DNA from: Desulfobacteraceae bacterium
GTDB taxonomy: Bacteria > Desulfobacterota > DSM-4660 > Desulfatiglandales > Desulfatiglandaceae
Length of the DNA stretch: 9,310 nucleotides
Direction: 5' to 3'
NCBI GenBank assembly: GCA_011048855.1
Contig: DSCZ01000328.1
Span: forward strand, 1 to 9,310
Below are positions 1-6,837 of the stretch, piece by piece. The notes under the pieces are model-generated. The model made no database searches. It was not told the origin of the DNA and saw nothing but the letters and a program-made list of their open reading frames with translations. Both the position numbers and the translations under genes were made by a program. Numbering within the stretch: the first letter of the stretch is position 1; each line of letters opens with the position of its first letter.

Positions 1-1665
1 ACCAATGAAAAGGTCGCCATGGAGGTTGCCGCGGCGGCGGCCATAAGCGGCGTGCGAACCATGGTGACGATGAAGCACGTCGGCTTGAACGTAGCCGCCG
101 ATCCGCTGATGACCCTAGCCTATCTTGGAGTCAAAGGCGGGATGGTGATCATAAACGCCGATGACCCGTCGCTGTTCTCGAGCCAGAACGAACAGGACAA
201 CCGTTATTATGCGAGACTGGCCTCTCTTCCCATGCTGGAACCCTCAAACGCCCAGGAGATGAAAGATTTCACGGTTTTCGCGTTCGATTTGAGCGAAGAA
301 CTGGAATTACCGGTGATCCTGCGAACCACCACCAGGCTCAACCACGTAAGGGGCCCGGTGCAACTTGGGAAACTGCGACCTATAGAGGCAAAGTCCACAT
401 TCATCAAGAATCCTTTTCACTATGTGGCGGTACCGGCGGTTTCACGTAAACTGCATAAGGAACTGCTCGAAAAATTCAACAAGGCGGCCGCAAAGGCCGA
501 ATCGGCGGAGCTTTCCAGAATCAGCGGCAACGGCAGGCTCGGCATCGTCGCAAACGGCGTCAGCTGCAGCTATGTAGCCGACGCTGTGCGGGACCTCGGA
601 ATCGCAGAGGATGTGAGCACTTTGAACATGGGTTTTTCCTGGCCCCTGCCAAAAAAGCTTTGCACGGAATTTCTGAAGAACGTTGAAAAAGTACTGGTGG
701 TTGAAGAACTGGAACCCTTGATGGAAAACGACCTGCGGGCCATGGCGCATGAGGCCGGTTTGATCGTCCCGGTAAGCGGAAAGGGCCTCGGTTCCTTGAG
801 CCGCTTGTACGAATACGATCCGGGGATGGTGAGAGCAGCCGTGGCCGAATTCGCCGGGGTTTCCTATGAACCGCCACGCTCGCTTGATACATCCGACGTC
901 CCGGAACTGCCCGGCAGGCCGCCGAACCTGTGCGCCGGATGCCCCCACCGTGCAACATTTTATGCGGTCAAGGAAGTCTACGGCACGGATGCCATAACCC
1001 CTACAGACATCGGCTGCTACACTCTCGGGCTTCTGCCGCCCCTTTCGATGGGGGATCTCGTGATCTGCATGGGTTCTTCGGTGAGCACATCCTGTGGCTT
1101 TTCAAAAGCGACCGATCAGAAAGTCGTATCTTTCATAGGAGATTCGACTTTTTTTCACTCCGGTATCACCGGCCTTATTAATGCAGTACACAACAACCAC
1201 AAATTCACCCTGGTGATTCTGGATAACGGCACCACAGCAATGACCGGCCACCAGCCTCACCCGGGCGTCGATTCGAAGTCCTTGAATATCCCGCTCACCC
1301 GAATCTCGATAGAAGAACTGGTCAGAGGATGCGGTGTAAAAGATGTGCACGTAGTCAAGCCTTACAAGGTCAAGAAAACCATCGAAGCTCTCACCGCATC
1401 GATGAACTATGACGGCATTTCGGTGGTCATTTCACAGGAATTCTGTCCGCTGTTCGCGAAAGCAACCGGGCAGCTCAAAAAGGGGAAGCCCTTCGCCGTC
1501 GATCACGACAAATGTAAAAACCACCGGCTCTGCATAGACAAGCTCGCCTGCCCCGCGATGTATCTTGACGGCGACCGGGTCGAAATCAACAGGTTTTCGT
1601 GTATAGGCTGCGCGGTATGTGCGCAGGTCTGCCCCGAAAACGCAATCCTGCCGGTCAAGGAATAA
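1..1665 (+). CDS. iorA: Indolepyruvate:ferredoxin oxidoreductase, alpha subunit (5' end cut by window edge)
   Basis: This is the large catalytic subunit of the enzyme that converts indolepyruvate and other aryl-pyruvates plus CoA to aryl-acetyl-CoA, CO2 and reduced ferredoxin in the cytoplasm of anaerobes. The frame is open from base 1 (TNEKVAMEVA...), so the ATG at 19 is internal and the true start lies upstream. Numbering from that Met, there is a pyrimidine-domain stretch (VGLNVAADPLMT, about 21-32), a CAGCPHR motif (305-311), a thiamine-diphosphate site starting GDSTFFHSG (374-382) and ending DNGTTAMTG (402-410), and a C-terminal two-cluster ferredoxin domain (about 495-548). The second cluster is normal (C528, C531, C534, C538). 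The first reads C499, H502, C505, C511, with His where Cys is expected. The gene ends 13 bases before iorB. Identity is secure from several family-specific motifs. Confidence 0.96.
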   Translation, partial: TNEKVAMEVAAAAAISGVRTMVTMKHVGLNVAADPLMTLAYLGVKGGMVIINADDPSLFSSQNEQDNRYYARLASLPMLEPSNAQEMKDFTVFAFDLSEELELPVILRTTTRLNHVRGPVQLGKLRPIEAKSTFIKNPFHYVAVPAVSRKLHKELLEKFNKAAAKAESAELSRISGNGRLGIVANGVSCSYVADAVRDLGIAEDVSTLNMGFSWPLPKKLCTEFLKNVEKVLVVEELEPLMENDLRAMAHEAGLIVPVSGKGLGSLSRLYEYDPGMVRAAVAEFAGVSYEPPRSLDTSDVPELPGRPPNLCAGCPHRATFYAVKEVYGTDAITPTDIGCYTLGLLPPLSMGDLVICMGSSVSTSCGFSKATDQKVVSFIGDSTFFHSGITGLINAVHNNHKFTLVILDNGTTAMTGHQPHPGVDSKSLNIPLTRISIEELVRGCGVKDVHVVKPYKVKKTIEALTASMNYDGISVVISQEFCPLFAKATGQLKKGKPFAVDHDKCKNHRLCIDKLACPAMYLDGDRVEINRFSCIGCAVCAQVCPENAILPVKE

Positions 1666-1678
1666 GCTGGAGGTTACC

Positions 1679-2287
1679 ATGAAATCATCAAGATTGGTAT
1701 TCATCGGTGTCGGCGGACAGGGGAATCTTCTTGCCTCCCGCCTGACCGGCGAAGCGGCTCTGGCCGCAGGGATCCCCGCAGTAGTCAGCGAAATCCACGG
1801 CATGGCACAGCGCGGGGGAATCGTCGAATCGGCCGTGTTGCTGGGCGAAATCACCAGCCCTATCGTTTCAAAAGCGGAAGCCGATGTTCTCATTGGATTC
1901 GAGCCCCTCGAAACGCTCCGTGCACTCGATAAGTGCAACGAGAAGTCCGTGATCATAACAAACACCCGCCCGCTTCCGCCCTTTACGGTCGCGGTGGGCC
2001 AGGGGAAATACCCCGCCATCGAAACGATTCTTCCGCTCCTTCGCGCCAAGGTTGCCAGGGTGATCTCCCTCGATGCAAACAGCCTGGCCGAGGAGGCGGG
2101 AAACCCGCTTTCCGTCAACATGGTGCTGCTCGGTGCCCTGGTGGGATCGGGAACCACACCGCTGGAGCCGGATACGGTCAAAAAGGTGATTGCGACCTCG
2201 ACCAAAAAGGCTTATCTGGAATCCAACATCGCGGCCTTCGATGCCGGTTTCACATACGTGAAAGATCAATCCGCCGGAAATAGGTAA
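1679..2287 (+). CDS. iorB: Indolepyruvate:ferredoxin oxidoreductase, beta subunit
   Basis: This 202-residue protein is the small partner of IorA and carries the gamma-type domain of 2-oxoacid:acceptor oxidoreductases. Near the N terminus it shows the glycine-rich G10-V-G-G-Q-G15 motif. It also has the family signature SEIHGMAQRGG (37-47) and a conserved NMVLLGALVG stretch (147-156). The length is normal for IorB. The ATG at 1679 is chosen because GGAGG (1669-1673) lies 5 bases upstream and the motif follows directly. A longer in-frame version would run back into iorA with no family similarity. The gene follows iorA by 13 bases and is surely co-transcribed. The usual partner activities (aminotransferase, aryl-CoA ligase) are not in the window. 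Confidence 0.95.
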   Translation: MKSSRLVFIGVGGQGNLLASRLTGEAALAAGIPAVVSEIHGMAQRGGIVESAVLLGEITSPIVSKAEADVLIGFEPLETLRALDKCNEKSVIITNTRPLPPFTVAVGQGKYPAIETILPLLRAKVARVISLDANSLAEEAGNPLSVNMVLLGALVGSGTTPLEPDTVKKVIATSTKKAYLESNIAAFDAGFTYVKDQSAGNR

Positions 2288-2298
2288 AAAAACTGCAC

Positions 2299-3186
2299 AT
2301 GAATAAATTGAAATACTGGTTTCTCGCGGCGCGGCCCTGGTCCTTCGCGATGAGTGCCATTTCGGTGACCGTCGGAGCTGTACTCGCCTCGTTTATAGGT
2401 CATTTATCGGTTTTTCTTTATCTCCTGACCGTTGCGGGAATCGTCTTCATCCATGCAGGAGGAAACCTCCTGAACGACTATTTCGATGTCACGGGGGGCA
2501 TTGATACCCTTCAAGCCGGTACGGCGAGATACCGGCCTCATCCATTGCTTGAGGGAAAACTTACACCGGCGGCGGTTCGCAACGCGGCTTGTGCCTTCCT
2601 GGCCGCGGGCTGTATCTTCGGAATCGCATTAACTGTTATTTGTGGCTGGCCGGTTTTCGTCATAGGCGTTCTCGGTGCCTTTGGAGCCGTTGCATACACA
2701 GCGCCCCAGGTCGGTTACAAATACATAGCCTTCGGTGAACTCGGAGTCTTTTTGATATGGGGGCCGCTGATGGTGGGAGGCGCGTATTTCGTACAGACCG
2801 GCCGCCTCGAAATGAAGCCTGTACTGGTATCGCTGCCGTTGGGAATACTTGTTGCGCAGACTCTGCTGGCAAACAATATGCGGGATATTGAGCATGATAC
2901 CGGACGAGGTGTCAAGACACTGGCGGCCCTGCTGGGAGAAACCGCATCCCTCAAGCTTTATCTGCTTCTGATGGTTTTCGCATACGCGGCGGTGGTGATT
3001 ATGGTATTTCCGGGACCCCTGAACAAGTGGTCCCTGCTGGTTTTCCTATCGGTCCCTCTGGCATCGAGGCTTCTAAGGGAAATGCGCCGCGGGGTCCCCG
3101 AAGATGCAGATGCCCGCACGGCCAACCTCAATATCGTGTTCGGTCTTCTCCTCGTAATTTCACTCATCCTGGAGACAGCCCTTTGA
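2299..3186 (+). CDS. MenA/UbiA-family prenyltransferase (1,4-dihydroxy-2-naphthoate polyprenyltransferase-like)
   Basis: This 295-residue integral membrane protein has about eight or nine hydrophobic segments and belongs to the UbiA superfamily, which transfers an isoprenoid chain onto an aromatic or similar acceptor. The first Asp motif is NDYFDVTGGID (N59-D69), the MenA-style spacing. The second is NNMRDIEHD followed by GRGVKTLAALLG (192-213). Both match MenA more closely than UbiA proper, and the AARPWSF stretch near the N terminus fits too. A role in menaquinone synthesis is the default reading. No other quinone gene is present, and its place behind iorAB leaves room for another acceptor, so I give no symbol. 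It starts 11 bases after iorB. Its ribosome site is weak (only TAGG at 2281-2284, 14 bases upstream), which suggests translation depends on iorB. Confidence 0.88.
   Translation: MNKLKYWFLAARPWSFAMSAISVTVGAVLASFIGHLSVFLYLLTVAGIVFIHAGGNLLNDYFDVTGGIDTLQAGTARYRPHPLLEGKLTPAAVRNAACAFLAAGCIFGIALTVICGWPVFVIGVLGAFGAVAYTAPQVGYKYIAFGELGVFLIWGPLMVGGAYFVQTGRLEMKPVLVSLPLGILVAQTLLANNMRDIEHDTGRGVKTLAALLGETASLKLYLLLMVFAYAAVVIMVFPGPLNKWSLLVFLSVPLASRLLREMRRGVPEDADARTANLNIVFGLLLVISLILETAL
3171..3174 (+). promoter_or_regulatory. Shine-Dalgarno site for the CPBP gene
   Basis: GGAG lies 8 bases before the TTG at 3183, inside the last codons of the prenyltransferase gene. It is the reason for choosing TTG over the in-frame upstream starts, which would translate prenyltransferase DNA out of frame. 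Confidence 0.6.
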
Positions 3187-3800
3187 AAGAATCTCTCCTT
3201 TTACCCGCCGCGACGGTGATCGTTGCCGCGGTTTTCTGGTTTGCCACCTTTTACCTGGCTTTCAGCTCTTTCTGGATCAAAATAACGGTTTCCTCGGCGT
3301 GCCTTGCCGGCATAGCATTCAAGCTTTCCAGAAACCATGCAAAACCGGGGCTTTTCGATTTTCAGGCGGTGACTCTCGGAATCATTTCCGCCGCTGTTCT
3401 CTATGGACTCTTTTGGGCGGGCAGAGCCGTCTCAACCTTTATATTTCCTTTCGCCTCCTCCCAAATCGCAAGCATTTACAGCAAGGGAGAAGGCACTCCT
3501 GCCTGGATCATTTTCCTGCTGCTGCTCCTGGTTACAGGTCCTTGTGAAGAAATCTACTGGCGCGGCTATCTTCAGAGAAATCTCTCTGAACGCTTTGGTG
3601 GTTTTACAGGATGGATTCTCGCTAGTGCCGTTTATGCGGGTGTGCATATCTGGTCCTTCAACTTCATGCTGATCGGCGCGGCAGGGGTGGCAGGCGCGTT
3701 CTGGGGAGCAATTTATTTACTCACCGGACGGCTCGCGCCGGTGATCGTCTCCCACTCGTTGTGGAGTGCTTTCGTTTTCACGCTGGCACCTTTCAGATGA
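3183..3800 (+). CDS. CPBP-family intramembrane metalloprotease-like protein
   Basis: This 205-residue membrane protein belongs to the CPBP (CaaX protease/bacteriocin-processing, Abi) family of intramembrane proteases. The TTG start at 3183 overlaps the prenyltransferase stop (TTGA) and places a hydrophobic segment (LLLPAATVIVAAVFWF) at the N terminus, as expected. Family motifs, numbered from that start, are E122-E123-IYW-R127, Y151-AGV-H155 and H191-SLW-S195. The last motif usually ends in Asn or Asp; here it is Ser. There are about six hydrophobic segments. The family processes prenylated proteins in eukaryotes and has varied bacterial roles, including immunity to bacteriocins. The substrate here is unknown. 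Lying behind a prenyltransferase recalls CaaX processing, but that is only suggestive, because MenA-type enzymes prenylate small aromatics, not proteins. Confidence 0.82.
   Translation: MKESLLLPAATVIVAAVFWFATFYLAFSSFWIKITVSSACLAGIAFKLSRNHAKPGLFDFQAVTLGIISAAVLYGLFWAGRAVSTFIFPFASSQIASIYSKGEGTPAWIIFLLLLLVTGPCEEIYWRGYLQRNLSERFGGFTGWILASAVYAGVHIWSFNFMLIGAAGVAGAFWGAIYLLTGRLAPVIVSHSLWSAFVFTLAPFR
3721..3744 (+). repeat. Perfect inverted repeat inside the CPBP gene
   Basis: TCACCGG (3721-3727) and CCGGTGA (3738-3744) form a perfect 7-bp stem around a 10-base GC-rich loop, about 56 bases before the CPBP stop codon. No T-run follows, so it does not look like an intrinsic terminator. It may be chance in GC-rich coding DNA. 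Confidence 0.3.
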
Positions 3801-4322
3801 TATCGGAGCTCCGCGCGCGGATAATCCTCCTTATATGCTCGTTCAATCGGAACAAGATTTCGATCTCCCGCCCTTCAATTTCCCTGAGCACAAGAATCTC
3901 CGAAAAAGGTACCTTTTCGCTCACAGTCCGGCACAGGTAGTTGATGCACAGCACTTCCCTTGCCGCAAGAATGCATCCGCTTTCCCCAAGAAAAAACAGC
4001 TCCCTGGCCTGGCCCTGTTCTGCGGAAGCTCGATACCGAGAAGGATGTTCACCAGCAGCAGCCAGCCATCGTACCTCAGTTCGATGCCGGCGCCACAACA
4101 TGAACCTCCCTGTTCCCTGTCGCACATTCGGCAGAGTGCGCTGACGCCGATGGAATCGGAGACCCGCAGCGCCTCAATGCGCGCGCCATCGAAAGCAAGG
4201 GAGAGACGACCGGTTTCATAGTCCGCCCGAAGTGTCTCGTGATATATGCGGAACATTTTCCGTGCCCACTCGATCCTCCCGGTGATCGTGCGGGCTAAAG
4301 GCCCGTCTTCTTCGGGCCTCAT
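3793..4322 (-). CDS. Small Cys-rich, YkgJ-like metal/Fe-S-binding-type protein, split by a -1 frameshift
   Basis: The frame starting at the ATG 4322-4320 encodes MRPEEDGPL... and stays plausible through SCFF (about residue 111), then becomes nonsense and stops at 3921. The -1 frame continues with LGESGCILAAREVLCINYLC and ends at 3793. Joined, the product is 176 residues with eight cysteines in an ordered pattern: C64-x2-C67-x7-CC(75,76), then C109, C117, C126 and C131. This resembles the CxxCxxCC (YkgJ-type, putative metal or Fe-S binding) family, though I infer this from the pattern only. Cysteines on both sides of the join argue that both halves are one gene. The start overlaps the lon-like stop codon (ATGA, 4322-4319), so it is probably translationally coupled and the last gene of the operon. 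It could be a pseudogene, a sequencing indel, or programmed frameshifting. Confidence 0.7.
3990..3996 (-). other. Candidate -1 slippery heptamer T TTT TTC at the frame join
   Basis: In the reading frame of the first half, the codons run TGT TTT TTC. The last T of TGT with the next two codons forms T_TTT_TTC, the X_XXY_YYZ pattern on which both tRNAs can slip back one base. Slippage gives exactly the sensible downstream frame (CTT GGG GAA AGC). An AGGGAG element (4000-4005) lies only 3 bases upstream, closer than the roughly 10 bases typical of Shine-Dalgarno-stimulated -1 sites. No strong downstream structure was seen. A one-base deletion in the T6 or the nearby G4 run explains the data equally well. 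Confidence 0.4.
4291..4319 (-). promoter_or_regulatory. Competing hairpins at the lon-like stop / Cys-rich gene start
   Basis: Read in the minus-strand transcript, AGGCCCG (4319-4313) pairs perfectly with CGGGCCT (4305-4299) across a 7-base loop. The same CGGGC can instead pair with a third arm GCCCG (4295-4291) across a 5-base loop. The first stem starts just after the ATG of the Cys-rich gene and ends in TTT. It could dampen translation or transcription into that gene, but the T-run is too short for a standard terminator. Confidence 0.35.
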
Positions 4323-6805
4323 GCGCTTTTCTTTCCCCGGCCTTTCCGGGTGTTTGTCGCTTTTTCGCCTTCATCCCCCCTGCCGTTCCCGAACTTCGCA
4401 AGCCCCTCGGCCAGTTCCCTGAGCTTTTTGTCCACCAGAAAGTTCACCGTGCCTTTCGGATACGCGCCTTTCTTCCCCCGCTCGCCTGCCGGGACACCGG
4501 TCAGAATTTCTATCCCCTGGTCGACCGTGGAAACGGAGTATATGTGAAATTCACCTTTCTGAACGGCATCGACGACTTCCTTCCGAAGCATAAGGTCTTT
4601 CCGATTGCTTTCGGGGATAATGACGCCCTGTCCGCCGGTCAGTCCCAGACGCTTACAGCACGCATAGAAGCCCTCGATTTTCTGATTCACCCCCCCGATG
4701 GCCTGAACTTCCCCGTTCTGGTTGACGGAGCCGGTGACCGCGATGGATTGATTGATCGGTACTCCGGAAAGGCTCGAAAGCAATGCATAGATCTCGGTGG
4801 ATGACGCGCTGTCTCCGTCCACCCCCCCATAGGACTGTTCGAAGGCGATGCTCGCACTCATCGTCAAGGGTTTGTCCTGGGCGAATTTCTTCCGAAGGTA
4901 TCCACTGAGGATCAATACCCCTTTATTGTGGGTGCTGCCGGAAAGATCGGCCTCTCGTTCTATATTGATGATCCCTGCACGGCCCATCGACGTGGTAGCG
5001 GTGATTCGCGATGGTTTCCCGAACATGTAGTCTCCGAAGGAATATACCGCCAGACCGTTCACCTGCCCGACCACGCTCCCGGTGACATCAAGCAGCAGCG
5101 TACCCCTGTCGATCATTTCCTGGATCTGTTCCTCCACCAGGTTCGAACGGTAGATTTTGGCTTCAAGCGCTTTTTCAACGTGAACCCCGCTTATGGCCTC
5201 CGAATCGTCGGCGTTTGCAAAAAATTCGGCCTCCCTGACAATGTCGGCCAGAATCGGAAAGCTGGTGGATATCTTCTCCTGCCGGCCGGTCATCCGGACC
5301 GCCTCTTCAATAAGCGTCGCCACCGCAGAGCGATCCAGAGGTTTAAAATCCTCTTCGCCCGCCTTCATTTTAATAAACCTGGCGATCTGGTGAATGCTTT
5401 CGTCCGTCCTGTTCATCGTAGTGTCGAAATCCGCCCTGACCTTGAATATTTTTCTGACATCCTCGTCATAAAGCAACAGCAGATGGTAAAGGCGAGGGTC
5501 GCCTATCACAACCACCTTCACATCCAGATCGATGGGCTCCGGTTTCAACCCGCTGGTTGTGAAAAGATAAAATGGATCATACGTCTGGATCTCCAGCCGG
5601 GATGACTTGAGCGCGCGCTTGAGTCCCTGCCAGACTCCCGGCTCCACCGCAGCGTCCAGCAGATTGAAAACCAGGTAGCCTCCGTTGGCTCGCAGAAGAG
5701 ACCCGGCCTTTATCTTGCTGAAATCCGTACGCCAAACCCCGGATCGGTCCACGATCCGTTCGATGCTGCCGAAAATATTCCGGTAGGTCGGATAAGCCTC
5801 AACAATCACCGGTGGACCTTTGCATTCGCTGTTGTCGACCATAAGGTTGACCTTATATGGCTGAAACGGATCCCCTTCCGGCATTAACGCGGGCATTCCG
5901 GGCATAGTTTGCTGCTGGGGCCTGAAAATTTGAAGGTTCCCGGCCATATCTTCGATCACGGCCTGAAAGTATTCCTGTATTTTTTCCTGTGGAAAATTCC
6001 CACGGACCGGCGAGCCAATTTCTTCCGCGTTTTTAAGGAATGTAACCCGGTCCATCTTTTCGAGCTTTTCCTGCACACCTTTCTGGAGATCCCTCAGTTC
6101 CAGGAATATCTGGTCTATCTGCTCTCTCAGCTTTGCATGCTTTTCTTTGAGTTCTTCGAATTCCTCCTTCGGGAAGCGGCCCTTCTCGACCATCTCTTCG
6201 ACCTGGTCCAGGTGAGTCGGGTTCCCATCTATCAACGGCACGACTTCAGGCCTTTTGATTTGGCCGACCTGAACATCCACAAGGGCAAAGCCCTCCTCTT
6301 TCACCTTTTGGTCCAGATTTTTAAAGAAGCTTTTCCCTTTCGCCTCGTAGGCCTCCATGATCTCTTTTTTCAGGTTGATATATTCCTGGCTTTCGAATAT
6401 CTGGGGAATTTCCTTTTTCAGGCGCTCCAAACAATCATCGACGGTTTTCTTAAACCTGGCCCCGACGCCACCTGGAAGTTTCAATAAAATCGGATATTCC
6501 GGTTTCTTGAAATTATTGACATAACAGAGATCGTCCGGCACCGTTTCGATCCCCTGGATCAGCTCTTCGAGCATCCTGCGGGCGGTTGCCATTCTCCCGG
6601 TACCCGAAATGCCGGTCACGAAAACATTGTAGCCGTGCCGTCGGATCCCGGCGCCGAATCGAAAAGCCTCGACCCCGCGGTCCTGTCCAACGATCTCCGA
6701 GAGCGGTTCCAGATCGTCCGTGGTCTCGAAAGGCAGCCCTGCCGGATCGAGCCGCCATCGCATCTGTTCAACAGGCACTTCTCGATCAGATTTATCGACA
6801 GACAT
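4319..6805 (-). CDS. Lon-family AAA protease (AAA_32 / Lon_C type, not classical LonA)
   Basis: This 828-residue cytoplasmic protein has an AAA-type region and a C-terminal Lon serine protease domain (S16). Numbered from the chosen start, the P-loop is GISGTGRM (65-72), followed by a long charged helical region (about 115-260). A Walker-B-like GGYLVFNLLDA lies near 375-385 and a sensor-like VVVIGDPRLYHLL near 431-443. The Ser-Lys dyad is S666 in GGVDGDSAS and K709 in GGVNQKIEGF. There is no LonA N-terminal domain and no membrane segment. The tail is Lys/Arg-rich. The expected role is ATP-linked degradation of damaged proteins, but the P-loop lacks the usual Lys and Ser/Thr. The ATG at 6805 has AGGAGG 6 bases upstream. 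A GTG at 6841 overlapping the hsp20 stop (GTGA) is the alternative, adding 12 residues. It sits directly behind hsp20. Confidence 0.93.
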   Translation of the reverse strand: MSVDKSDREVPVEQMRWRLDPAGLPFETTDDLEPLSEIVGQDRGVEAFRFGAGIRRHGYNVFVTGISGTGRMATARRMLEELIQGIETVPDDLCYVNNFKKPEYPILLKLPGGVGARFKKTVDDCLERLKKEIPQIFESQEYINLKKEIMEAYEAKGKSFFKNLDQKVKEEGFALVDVQVGQIKRPEVVPLIDGNPTHLDQVEEMVEKGRFPKEEFEELKEKHAKLREQIDQIFLELRDLQKGVQEKLEKMDRVTFLKNAEEIGSPVRGNFPQEKIQEYFQAVIEDMAGNLQIFRPQQQTMPGMPALMPEGDPFQPYKVNLMVDNSECKGPPVIVEAYPTYRNIFGSIERIVDRSGVWRTDFSKIKAGSLLRANGGYLVFNLLDAAVEPGVWQGLKRALKSSRLEIQTYDPFYLFTTSGLKPEPIDLDVKVVVIGDPRLYHLLLLYDEDVRKIFKVRADFDTTMNRTDESIHQIARFIKMKAGEEDFKPLDRSAVATLIEEAVRMTGRQEKISTSFPILADIVREAEFFANADDSEAISGVHVEKALEAKIYRSNLVEEQIQEMIDRGTLLLDVTGSVVGQVNGLAVYSFGDYMFGKPSRITATTSMGRAGIINIEREADLSGSTHNKGVLILSGYLRKKFAQDKPLTMSASIAFEQSYGGVDGDSASSTEIYALLSSLSGVPINQSIAVTGSVNQNGEVQAIGGVNQKIEGFYACCKRLGLTGGQGVIIPESNRKDLMLRKEVVDAVQKGEFHIYSVSTVDQGIEILTGVPAGERGKKGAYPKGTVNFLVDKKLRELAEGLAKFGNGRGDEGEKATNTRKGRGKKSA

Positions 6806-6811
6806 CGGTAT

Positions 6812-6817
6812 CCTCCT
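6812..6817 (-). promoter_or_regulatory. Strong Shine-Dalgarno site for the lon-like gene
   Basis: The minus strand reads AGGAGG 6 bases before the ATG at 6805-6803. This full-consensus site favours that start over the GTG at 6841, which has only a weak AAGG-type site. Confidence 0.8.
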
Positions 6818-6837
6818 GTTCGCAACGGTCAGCGTTT

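Noticed and set aside
19..21. ATG at 19 as the start of iorA
   Set aside because: The frame is open to base 1 and the residues before it (TNEKVA) match the IorA family, so the gene begins outside the window.
1432..2205. Long open frame on the minus strand opposite the end of iorA and iorB
   Set aside because: It lies antisense to two secure genes, has no recognisable motif, and is low in sense; it is a by-product of GC-rich codon use.
4928..5605. Open frame on the plus strand inside the lon-like gene
   Set aside because: It is fully antisense to a long, well-supported protease gene and shows no domain or ribosome site.
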